Part shown: positions 24,864 to 32,838 of the stretch, in pieces
Numbering within the stretch: position 1 is the first letter of the stretch
Layout of the letters: each line of letters starts with the position of its first letter
Program-made: the position numbers and the translations under genes
The notes under the pieces: model-generated
What the model was told of the DNA's origin: nothing
Databases searched by the model: none
Seen by the model: the letters and a program-made list of their open reading frames with translations, nothing else
Virus record (IMG/VR): IMGVR_UViG_3300035703_000041
Coordinates: 31,225-95,224 of that record
Length of the DNA: 64,000 nt
Strand: one strand, 5' to 3'
Source of the DNA: a virus

Positions 24864-26690
24864 ATGGCAGGCAGAGAAGGCCCTTACAGGCGAGATTACA
24901 ATTCAACTGATTATATCCATCCTAATGAAGAGAATCTGTTCAATCTTCACAAGGCTATGCAATATAATAATGCTGGACAACCTGTTATACGAACTCATGT
25001 GGATGGTATCACTTTAGAAGGCGATGTACTCGTAGATAAAGTTAGAGTTGAAGTTAATGCTGCTGGCGATACTATAACGCCTGATACCCCTGTATCAATA
25101 AGCAAAGATGATAATCCTAACTCGAGCAGCAATCCAATCTATGTTGCAGCTAACATAACAGGTGGTAATGTTAATGCTGCTGTGACCGGCACTGTTACTG
25201 TGAGTAGCATTACTAATACTGCTAATGTTAACATATTAAACATACCAAGTGTGACAATCAATAGTGGAACAATTACTGCTATTACAAACACTGTAAATGT
25301 TAATGTTCTTAATATTCCGAGCGTAACTGTTAACAGTGGAAACATTACATTAGCTACAGGTAGCAATGTCATTGGACAAGTCAATCAAGCTACTGCTAGC
25401 AATCCGTGGCATGTTGATGGAAATGTAAATGCCACTATCACAGGCACGGTAACAACCACCGTTGTTGATGGTGCAGTAGATGCTTTTGGTAGGTTAAGAG
25501 TAAGTGAAGCATTTACACTGGGTGACTACAAACACACCTACGGTATTGATCCTAACTTTAGGGACACACTGTCTAATGGTGGAACCGTGACCCACATTAC
25601 CAATCAAGCCGCTGCAAGATTGGCAACTACTAATAACTCTAGTAGCCGTGTCATTCATCAGACAAAAATGTATCACAACTACATGCCTGGTAAAAGCCAA
25701 CTGGTTAAAAGCACCATAAACTTTTACAGTGCCACAGCAAATGTAACCAAACGCACGGGATACTATGATGATCTGAATGGCATTTACTTTGAGCAGATTG
25801 GCACCGGAGAGTTGGCATTTGTGATCAGGACAGATACCAGTGGCACTGCCAGTGATGCTCGCAGAGCAATTCAATCCAGCTGGAACAAAGATAAGTGTGA
25901 TGGCACAGGACCGAGTGGATTTAACTTAGACATTACAAAAACACAAATTTTCTTTACTGATTTTCAATGGTTGGGTGTAGGTCGAGTTCGCTGTGGATTC
26001 GTTCATGATGGACTAACGATTATAGCGCACGAGTTTTATAACAGCAATAACTTAGCCACAGTGTATATGAGCAATCCTAACTTACCTATTCGTTGTGAAA
26101 TCTTAAACACAGGTGCTACTGCTGGTGGATACTTTGATCAAATCTGCTCCACTGTAATTTCTGAGGGTGGGTATATAGAAAGTGGTATCGACTTTAGCGT
26201 CGACAGTGGTCAAACATCGCAGAGCGTTACTGTTGCTAATGGAATGTATCCTATTGTTGCTATCAGATTGAAGAATACATTTAGAGGATATCCCAACAGA
26301 GTTGTGGTGCGTTCAGGTAATATTAACGTGTATGCTGAAGAATTTCCAGCATACTGGGCATTGTTCAAACTGTCAGGTTTATCTGCTATCACATTGTCTG
26401 ATGCCACTTGGACTTCTGCTAATGCTGATTCGGCAGTGGAGTATAGTTTAAATGCTACAGCATTTACTGGTGGCGACAGATTAGATGGTGGAATTGTAGG
26501 AACAACAAGTCCTGGCGGTTCAGCGAAAGGTACAGGCACTGCACCTGTGAATCAACCAAGCAACGCTAAGAAAAACTTTATCGCACAGAATCAAGACAGT
26601 ACTGATAGTGAGATTTACCTAGTCTGTGCAAAAGCAATAGGTGGAACCAGCAAGCTATGGGTTGACTTTCAGTGGCGTGAGATTTATTAA
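24864..26690 (+). CDS. Repeat-containing virion structural protein
   Basis: A 608-residue structural-looking protein. The N terminus MAGREGPYRRDYNSTDYIHP is followed by short tandem repeats at about residues 110-170 (NTANVNILNIPSVTINSGTI, then NTVNVNVLNIPSVTVNSGNI), giving a stiff beta-solenoid-like shaft. From about 205 there is a long globular beta domain with DAFGRLRVSEAFTLGDYKHT. The style is that of fibre, collar or decoration proteins in large myoviruses. It directly follows the ubiquitin-like gene. Which part of the virion it belongs to cannot be told. Confidence 0.75.
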   Translation: MAGREGPYRRDYNSTDYIHPNEENLFNLHKAMQYNNAGQPVIRTHVDGITLEGDVLVDKVRVEVNAAGDTITPDTPVSISKDDNPNSSSNPIYVAANITGGNVNAAVTGTVTVSSITNTANVNILNIPSVTINSGTITAITNTVNVNVLNIPSVTVNSGNITLATGSNVIGQVNQATASNPWHVDGNVNATITGTVTTTVVDGAVDAFGRLRVSEAFTLGDYKHTYGIDPNFRDTLSNGGTVTHITNQAAARLATTNNSSSRVIHQTKMYHNYMPGKSQLVKSTINFYSATANVTKRTGYYDDLNGIYFEQIGTGELAFVIRTDTSGTASDARRAIQSSWNKDKCDGTGPSGFNLDITKTQIFFTDFQWLGVGRVRCGFVHDGLTIIAHEFYNSNNLATVYMSNPNLPIRCEILNTGATAGGYFDQICSTVISEGGYIESGIDFSVDSGQTSQSVTVANGMYPIVAIRLKNTFRGYPNRVVVRSGNINVYAEEFPAYWALFKLSGLSAITLSDATWTSANADSAVEYSLNATAFTGGDRLDGGIVGTTSPGGSAKGTGTAPVNQPSNAKKNFIAQNQDSTDSEIYLVCAKAIGGTSKLWVDFQWREIY

Positions 26691-26734
26691 AGTACATGCA
26701 AATTATCATAAATTACTAAAAAGGAGAAATCAAA

Positions 26735-26896
26735 ATGTCTAAAGCAAAAATTGGCGGTCAAGGCGCTGCAAAAAACATGCTTGGCCGCGCAGGAAGTGGT
26801 AAAAAGACTAGCATCGGCGCTAGTAACAATAGCCGACCAAAAAGTCGCAGCGCAAAACTAAGTACAAAAGCTTATCGCGGGCAAGGTCGTCCGTAA
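26735..26896 (+). CDS. Small highly basic protein, 53 aa
   Basis: An ATG at 26735 with AAGGAG at 26721-26726 opens a frame to TAA at 26896. The product is rich in Lys, Arg, Gly and Ser (KNMLGRAGSGKKTSIGASNN, SRPKSRSAKLSTKAYRGQGRP) with almost no acidic residues. It looks like a disordered nucleic-acid-binding or internal head protein. No family is recognised. Confidence 0.72.
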   Translation: MSKAKIGGQGAAKNMLGRAGSGKKTSIGASNNSRPKSRSAKLSTKAYRGQGRP

Positions 26897-26952
26897 TTAA
26901 ATTTTGCTTTTTATCTCTAAGACTGTTAGCTTATGTTATCTAAGGAGCATAT

Positions 26953-27216
26953 ATGACAACTACTCGAAACTTTAATGCTGAAGAAAAGGCCAAGCTTACT
27001 CAGATCATCCGCGAAGGTTCAACCATCCTACAAGAAGTAGAAGACCTTAATGGTAGTCTTAGTGATACAATTAAAGCTGTAGCAGAAGAGCTACAGATTA
27101 AACCAAGCATTCTTAAAAAAGCAATTGCTATTGCTCACAAGGGCGAATATCAACGCCATGCTGAGGACTTTAGTATTCTCGAAGACGTACTCGCTGCTGT
27201 TGGTAAAGCAGAATAA
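26953..27216 (+). CDS. dsbA: DsbA-like dsDNA-binding protein
   Basis: An 87-residue, largely helical protein with SLSDTIKAVAEELQIKPSIL and KKAIAIAHKGEYQRHAEDFS, a pattern I associate with the small double-stranded DNA-binding DsbA proteins of T4-type phages, which bind near late promoters. Length is as expected (T4 DsbA is about 89). AGGAG at 26943-26947 sets the start. It sits just upstream of the replication genes. The call rests on remembered pattern, not on a search. Confidence 0.62.
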   Translation: MTTTRNFNAEEKAKLTQIIREGSTILQEVEDLNGSLSDTIKAVAEELQIKPSILKKAIAIAHKGEYQRHAEDFSILEDVLAAVGKAE

Positions 27217-27219
27217 AAA

Positions 27220-27337
27220 TAAGTAATGGCGAGTTTAACCACAGTTGGTCCAAGGATCAAATCAATATGTGGTATGTTGAGCGATATAGGTCGCGATCAA
27301 TCAACAGAAGTTATTGATTTATACTCGCCATTACTTA
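27220..27337 (+). repeat. 15-bp perfect inverted repeat spanning a start codon
   Basis: TAAGTAATGGCGAGT (27220-27234) and its exact reverse complement ACTCGCCATTACTTA (27323-27337) flank 88 bases. The first arm contains the ATG (27226) of the glycosyltransferase-like gene. In the mRNA the arms could pair and bury the start codon. Confidence 0.6.
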
Positions 27338-28302
27338 AAATAAAAAATCAAAAATCAGTTTGGGTTGGGATAAATTTAATATTTCCATCAAAAAAAGAAT
27401 TGTTAGTTCCTGTTACAAAGGAAACTAAATGTTATATTGCAACCTTTCATGGTGATCCTATTGATTCAAAATGGATTAAATCTACTTCAGAAAGACTATT
27501 ACAATATGATAAAAACTTATTAAAAAATTTTATTGTATGCAGCAATTATCCAAATCCACAAATACCACAAAATATCAAACATTTTCAAATTGAGCATTTG
27601 CATTTGTTGCCAAAATTTTATGGTAATAGCAACTTACACTTATCTCGCCCTGCAAAATATAGACAATTTAATTTTAGTTTTTATTCTTTTCGACCAAGTT
27701 GGTATAGGACAGCATTATTCATTTGTCTATACCGTTTAGAAAAAGCAATTTTATCTTTTCCTAACAACCCAGACTTAAACGATAAAGAATTAAGAAACTT
27801 TTTAAAAGAGAATGATATTGAATGCTCATTTGAGGATTTAGAAAGTTTTTTACCACTGCCAGTAGATAATTATTTTGAAAGTAATACAGACTTGCAACAC
27901 GCATGGTCAGTAAATAATATCGCGTATCAAAACTGCCTTATTAATGTTGTAAATGAATCATCTATAGAATATACTGGACATATGAGTGAAAAAAGTTTTA
28001 AACCGCTTATTAGCAAAACTTTACCAATTTATAGTAATCAAGCACAAATTTCTCGTCTTAGAGAATTTGGATTTAAAATAAATTCATCTTTTTATGATAA
28101 TCATCCAAATTCAATTATTAGGCAAGTTAACACACTAAAAAACTTGTTAAAATTACCTAACAGTAAATTAATTGACGTTGTTAACGAATATGCAGATCAT
28201 AATAGAGATTGGTTTTTTAATAATTTTTATGATAAAATTACAGAGGAAAATCAAGGTGTTTTAAAAGAGCTAGTTGAATATGTTAAAAATATTGTAGATT
28301 AA
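27226..28302 (+). CDS. Glycosyltransferase-like protein
   Basis: A 358-residue protein. The C-terminal half has INVVNESSIEYTGHMSEKSF followed by KPLISKTLPIYSNQAQISRL and REFGF. This is the donor-side pattern (FxxEKxFKP, then LRELGF) seen in a family of viral and bacterial GT-B-like glycosyltransferases. The N-terminal half is less conserved. No DXD is needed in this fold. An inverted repeat covers the start codon. A downstream Met at residue 17 (MLSDIGRDQ) is an alternative start. The gene lies between DsbA and the DNA polymerase. Confidence 0.62.
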   Translation: MASLTTVGPRIKSICGMLSDIGRDQSTEVIDLYSPLLKIKNQKSVWVGINLIFPSKKELLVPVTKETKCYIATFHGDPIDSKWIKSTSERLLQYDKNLLKNFIVCSNYPNPQIPQNIKHFQIEHLHLLPKFYGNSNLHLSRPAKYRQFNFSFYSFRPSWYRTALFICLYRLEKAILSFPNNPDLNDKELRNFLKENDIECSFEDLESFLPLPVDNYFESNTDLQHAWSVNNIAYQNCLINVVNESSIEYTGHMSEKSFKPLISKTLPIYSNQAQISRLREFGFKINSSFYDNHPNSIIRQVNTLKNLLKLPNSKLIDVVNEYADHNRDWFFNNFYDKITEENQGVLKELVEYVKNIVD

Positions 28303-28351
28303 TAACAAGAATAATACTATTGTATTCGTGTTAAAAACACATGTAGAGGTA

Positions 28352-28375
28352 GGTCAGCCGCAAGTGACTAGGAGG
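28352..28375 (+). promoter_or_regulatory. Candidate translational operator upstream of the DNA polymerase
   Basis: GTCA (28353-28356) pairs with TGAC (28365-28368), extended by a G-U pair (28352, 28369), making a 5-bp stem with an 8-base loop GCCGCAAG. It abuts AGGAGG at 28370-28375. T4 gp43 represses its own translation by binding a hairpin with a 5-bp stem and 8-base loop at the same place. The loop sequence differs, so this is by position and shape. Confidence 0.45.
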
Positions 28376-28379
28376 TTTC

Positions 28380-31040
28380 ATGAGTTATGTAGACTGTCTG
28401 TTTGACAGAGAGCGTGATCGCATTCACGTTGTAGAACGAGTTAACGGAGAACGCCGTTACACAGATTATCCCGCACAATATATTTTCTATTACGATGATC
28501 CTAAAGGTAAGTTTAAAACTATCTACGATACTCCAGTAAGTAGATTTAGTACACGTAATAACAAAGAATTCCGCAAGGAACTAGCAGTACGCAAAGGTAA
28601 GACAACATGGGAAAGCGATATGAATCCTGTGTTTCGTTGTCTTGCTGAACATTATTTAGGCAAAGACGCGCCTAAACTACATGTAGCATTTTTCGACATC
28701 GAAACAGATTTTGATCCTGAACGAGGATTTAGTAGCCCAGAAGATCCGTTTACTAAAATTACGGCTGTTACTGTTTATCTACAGTGGCTAGATCAACTAG
28801 TTACACTTGCTATGCCACCTAAATCTATGAGCATGGAAAGTGCAAATGAAATTGCTGCTAAGTTTGATAACACATTTATGTTTGAAGATGAAACAGATTT
28901 AATTAAAACTTTCTTAGATCTAATTGAAGATGCTGATGTATTGAGTGGATGGAACAGTGAAGGATTTGATATTCCTTATATGATTAATCGCACTACAAAC
29001 ATCTTAAGTAAAGATGATACTAGACGTTTTTGTTTGTGGCAACAACTTCCTAAAGGCAGAGAATACGAAAAGTTTGGTGCAACACGTCAAACATATGACT
29101 TAGTTGGTCGTATACATGTTGACTATATGAACTTGTATCGCAAGTATACATATGAAGAACGTCACAGCTATAGTCTCGATGCTATTGGTGATTATGAGTT
29201 AGGTGAACGCAAGGTAATTTATGAAGGTAGTTTGGATGCATTATATAACAAGGACTTTGAAAAGTTTATTGCGTATAACAGACAAGACGTTGCACTACTT
29301 GGTAAACTAGATAACAAACTTAAATTTATGGATTTAAGTAATGTGCTCGCACATGAGAACACAGTGCTTATTCAAACAACTATGGGCGCAGTAGCACTTA
29401 CTGAACAAGCTATTATTAACGAAGCACATAGTCTTGGATTAGTTGTACCTGATCGTAAAAATCATGGCAGCGATACACAAGCTGCTGGTGCTTATGTTGC
29501 TTATCCTAAAACTGGATTACATGAATGGATTGGTGCAATTGACATTAATTCGCTTTATCCTTCAAACATTCGCGCACTAAACATGGCGCCAGAAACTATC
29601 GTTGGGCAATTGCGTCCAATCATGACTGACAAATACATTAACAATAAAATTGATAATGAAAAATGTTCCTTTGCAGAAGCATGGGAAGGACTTTTTGGTA
29701 GTTTAGAATACACTGCGGTGATGGAGCAAAAACGAGGAGTGGAGATCACTGTTGATTGGGTAGATGGCACTGAAGATATTTTTACTGGCCATGAAGTCTA
29801 CAACATGATTTTTAAGAGTAATCAACCTTGGATCCTAAGTGCAAACGGAACGATCTTTAGTTATGAACGCAAAGGTGTTGTACCTGGACTGCTTGAACGT
29901 TGGTATGCAGAACGTAAAGTACTACAAAAGAACTTGAAGGCAGCTATCGCAGCAGGTGACAAAGAACAAATTGAATTTTGGGACAAGCGCCAGCTAGTTA
30001 AGAAAATTAACTTGAACTCACTGTATGGTGCAATTCTTAATCCTGGTTGTAGGTTCTTCGACAAACGCATTGGACAATCAACTACGCTTACTGGTCGTAC
30101 AATTGCAAAGCATATGGATGCTTATGTTAACGAGTGTATTACTGGCAAATACGATCACACAGGTGATGCAATCATTTATGGTGATACAGACTCTGTTTAC
30201 TTTAGTGCATGGCCAATTATTAAAGATGATGTTGAAGCTGGCCGTATGGAATGGAACAAAGAAATTTGTGTGCAGCTATATGATAGCATTGCAGATCAAG
30301 TTAATCAAAGTTTTCCTGCATTTATGGAACAAGCATTCCACTGCCCACGTGAACTTGGTGAAATCATTAAAGGTGGTCGTGAACTTGTAGCTACACGTGG
30401 TCTGTATATTACCAAAAAACGTTATGCTGTTATGATTTATCAAAAAGAAGATAAACGTATTGATGTTGATGGTAAACCTGGCAAAGTAAAAGCTATGGGA
30501 CTTGATCTTAAACGAAGTGATACTCCTAAAGTTGTACAAGACTTTTTAATGAAAGTTCTAATGGATGTATTACAAGGTGCTAACGAACAACAGGTACTAG
30601 ATAAGATTGTTGAATTCCGTAAGGAGTTTAGTGAACGACCTGCATGGGAAAAGGGCACACCAAAGCGTGTCAATAAACTTACATATTATGGAAACATGGA
30701 AAAGCAACACGGTAAATTTAACATGCCAGGACATGTAAGAGCCGCTGTAAATTGGAACACACTACGTAAGATGCATGGTGATAACTATAGTCAAAAGATA
30801 ACTGATGGACAAAAAGTTATTGTATGTAAGCTTAAGGATAATCCACTAGGTTATACTAGTGTTGCCTATCCAATTGATGAAAATCACTTACCTGAATGGT
30901 TCTTAGAAATGCCATTTGATCATAGTTCTATGGAAGGAACTATTGTTGATGGTAAGGTTAAAAACTTGCTTGGTGTTCTTAACTGGAATTTAGCAAGCAC
31001 TGCTGGTGACCAAAACTCATTTAATCTAATGTTTGGATAA
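28380..31040 (+). CDS. 43: Family B DNA polymerase (T4 gp43-like)
   Basis: An 886-residue replicative polymerase with 3'-5' exonuclease, close to T4 gp43 (898). Exo I is FFDIETD (Asp106, Glu108), Exo II is GWNSEGFDIPY, and Exo III is YNRQDVALL. Polymerase motif A is DINSLYPSN (388-396), motif B is KKINLNSLYG, and motif C is YGDTDS with catalytic Asp602 and Asp604. All key residues are present, so the enzyme should polymerise and proofread. The start has a strong AGGAGG. It works with the sliding clamp at 32097. A hairpin at the ribosome binding site may give autoregulation as in T4. Confidence 0.97.
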   Translation: MSYVDCLFDRERDRIHVVERVNGERRYTDYPAQYIFYYDDPKGKFKTIYDTPVSRFSTRNNKEFRKELAVRKGKTTWESDMNPVFRCLAEHYLGKDAPKLHVAFFDIETDFDPERGFSSPEDPFTKITAVTVYLQWLDQLVTLAMPPKSMSMESANEIAAKFDNTFMFEDETDLIKTFLDLIEDADVLSGWNSEGFDIPYMINRTTNILSKDDTRRFCLWQQLPKGREYEKFGATRQTYDLVGRIHVDYMNLYRKYTYEERHSYSLDAIGDYELGERKVIYEGSLDALYNKDFEKFIAYNRQDVALLGKLDNKLKFMDLSNVLAHENTVLIQTTMGAVALTEQAIINEAHSLGLVVPDRKNHGSDTQAAGAYVAYPKTGLHEWIGAIDINSLYPSNIRALNMAPETIVGQLRPIMTDKYINNKIDNEKCSFAEAWEGLFGSLEYTAVMEQKRGVEITVDWVDGTEDIFTGHEVYNMIFKSNQPWILSANGTIFSYERKGVVPGLLERWYAERKVLQKNLKAAIAAGDKEQIEFWDKRQLVKKINLNSLYGAILNPGCRFFDKRIGQSTTLTGRTIAKHMDAYVNECITGKYDHTGDAIIYGDTDSVYFSAWPIIKDDVEAGRMEWNKEICVQLYDSIADQVNQSFPAFMEQAFHCPRELGEIIKGGRELVATRGLYITKKRYAVMIYQKEDKRIDVDGKPGKVKAMGLDLKRSDTPKVVQDFLMKVLMDVLQGANEQQVLDKIVEFRKEFSERPAWEKGTPKRVNKLTYYGNMEKQHGKFNMPGHVRAAVNWNTLRKMHGDNYSQKITDGQKVIVCKLKDNPLGYTSVAYPIDENHLPEWFLEMPFDHSSMEGTIVDGKVKNLLGVLNWNLASTAGDQNSFNLMFG

Positions 31041-31048
31041 GTATATGC

Positions 31049-32050
31049 ATGGGACTTCCTCTAAGTGAAATATTCAATCGTCTTATTAAAATAAGAAATT
31101 TGAATTTTGATGGCAATAAACAAGATATCTTAAACAAGATTGATAGTTTTAATAACTACCTTAAAAACGTTAAATTTATAGAATCCAATGAATTAAAAAG
31201 TATTGAAGAAAAGCTAGTTAAAGAATTAAACAATTATAGCGAGTTAATTAAAAAAATTGAACTTAAATTAGAAAAAGCAGTTTTAGATAATGAAGCATCT
31301 TACATTAAAGCAAGCAAAAAAATGTATGTTGAAAATTTAGAAAAAATGTTGTTTGAAGAACATTTAGAGTGGAGTCAACTATGGCCGCCAACTGATTTAG
31401 AATTTGATCATTTTTTAAATCAAATCAAACAATATATTAATTGGCAAGAACCATCTTTAATTTTTGGTGCTAATAATTCTAAAATATTAAAAGCAACGAT
31501 CGGTACTGAGCCAATTTATATTTTAGAACGCTATCCAGAATATTTTAACTTACAAAAAGAAAAATTTAATGTAAGCTTTTCAAGAAAATTACGTTTTTAT
31601 GATATTAACTCAATTAATTTATTACCTAAAAATAGTATTGGGTTATTGATATGCTTTAATGAACTTAACTTTCTGCCGTGGGATATTAGTTCTTATCTAT
31701 TAACTACGTTTTCTCAAATATTATCACCAGGCGGGAAACTTATTTTCAATTATAATAACTGTAAGACACTTAGAGGTTTTGTAGAATTTGAAAACCAAAG
31801 TATGGTATTTTCAACTCCTGAAATGTATATTAAACATTTAAAAAAATATAATTTAAATTGTATACACGAATATACATCAAACAGAGAAACATTTAGTTTT
31901 ATGATTTTTGAAAAAAGCGGAGTTAAAAACTTAGTTAAGAAAAGTCCTAGTGTTGGATATATTAAACAACAGCTAACATTATCAAAACCTGTTGAACACA
32001 AAGCTAGAATTGAACATATTGAAAAATTAATAAACAATAAATTGACCTAG
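31049..32050 (+). CDS. Coiled-coil protein with methyltransferase-like domain
   Basis: A 333-residue protein. Residues 1-110 are charged helices typical of a coiled coil. From about 135 there is a Rossmann-like pattern: LIFGANNSKILKATIG, IYILERYPEYF, LLICFNELNFLPW and LSPGGKLIFNYNNC, which resembles class I AdoMet methyltransferases, although the glycine motif is degenerate (FGANNSK). It lies between the polymerase and the clamp gene. Possibly an inactive methyltransferase fold. The substrate is unknown. Confidence 0.65.
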   Translation: MGLPLSEIFNRLIKIRNLNFDGNKQDILNKIDSFNNYLKNVKFIESNELKSIEEKLVKELNNYSELIKKIELKLEKAVLDNEASYIKASKKMYVENLEKMLFEEHLEWSQLWPPTDLEFDHFLNQIKQYINWQEPSLIFGANNSKILKATIGTEPIYILERYPEYFNLQKEKFNVSFSRKLRFYDINSINLLPKNSIGLLICFNELNFLPWDISSYLLTTFSQILSPGGKLIFNYNNCKTLRGFVEFENQSMVFSTPEMYIKHLKKYNLNCIHEYTSNRETFSFMIFEKSGVKNLVKKSPSVGYIKQQLTLSKPVEHKARIEHIEKLINNKLT

Positions 32051-32053
32051 CGA

Positions 32054-32059
32054 TAAATA
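32054..32059 (+). promoter_or_regulatory. T4-type late promoter core (TAAATA)
   Basis: TAAATA at 32054-32059 lies 38 bases before the clamp ATG. In T4 the clamp itself activates late promoters, so late expression of its own gene would be consistent. No hairpin overlaps it. Confidence 0.45.
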
Positions 32060-32096
32060 AAACTTATAATAATAACATTAACAATAAAGGTAAAAT

Positions 32097-32828
32097 ATGA
32101 AAGACTACTTAATCGACATCGTTAAGCACACTGTCAACATGGGGTGTTTTGAAACACTACGCATTGACGGTACAGATGCTGAAACTAAACTTAGTTCAAC
32201 TGAAAAAGAACGTACAGTTGTTCTAAGAGCAAAACTACATGGTACCATTAAAGAGTTTGAAGGTACTTTTGGTGTACCAAACTTAGCATTGCTTAATACA
32301 ATTTTGAATATTCCAGAGTATCAAAGTGATGATGCTAAGATTACTGTGGAACGTAGAGCTATTAATAACGTAGAACAACCAACTAGCATTAAGTTTGAAA
32401 ATGGTGTTGGTGACTTTAAGAACGAGTTTCGTTTGATGGCATCTAACTTAATTGAAGCTATCGAGCCACTACTCAAGTTCAACGTTACAAGTTGGCCAGC
32501 TACATTTGTACCAACAGTAGCAGCACAAAGCAGACTTAAGTATCAAGCATCTGCACATCCAGAAGAAAAAGCTGTAACTTTCCGTATTGAAAATGGCGAA
32601 GTACGTGCAAATATGGGTGATGGTTCAAGTCACAATGGTAGCTTTGTTTTCCATACTGGCGTAGACAAAAAGATCAAGGAAACAATTGTAGTTCCCGTAG
32701 CGGTTGTAACAAGTGTGCTTGCACTTGCTGGCGACAAAACAATGCAAATGGGTGGACCAGGAATGATGATTAGCGTTGACTCTGGTCTTGCTAATTATGA
32801 TTATATCATTCCAATGTTGACAAAGTAA
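32097..32828 (+). CDS. 45: Sliding clamp (T4 gp45-like)
   Basis: A 243-residue processivity clamp slightly longer than T4 gp45 (228). The N-terminal DIVKHTVNMGCFETLRIDGT and repeated alpha/beta pattern with FGVPNLALLNTIL, and the C-terminal GGPGMMISVDSGLANYDYII, fit phage clamps. The trimer encircles DNA, tethers the polymerase, and in T4 also activates late transcription. The many late-type promoters here fit that second role. The start is ATG 32097 after an AAAGG at 32086-32090. Confidence 0.9.
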   Translation: MKDYLIDIVKHTVNMGCFETLRIDGTDAETKLSSTEKERTVVLRAKLHGTIKEFEGTFGVPNLALLNTILNIPEYQSDDAKITVERRAINNVEQPTSIKFENGVGDFKNEFRLMASNLIEAIEPLLKFNVTSWPATFVPTVAAQSRLKYQASAHPEEKAVTFRIENGEVRANMGDGSSHNGSFVFHTGVDKKIKETIVVPVAVVTSVLALAGDKTMQMGGPGMMISVDSGLANYDYIIPMLTK

Positions 32829-32838
32829 GGAGTAAAAA

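Noticed and set aside
25200-25360. A CRISPR array in the tandem repeats of the virion gene
   Set aside because: The repeats are in frame and encode a protein pattern, without spacers or cas genes.
30025-30390. A second frame inside the polymerase gene
   Set aside because: It overlaps essential polymerase motifs in another frame, with no binding site.
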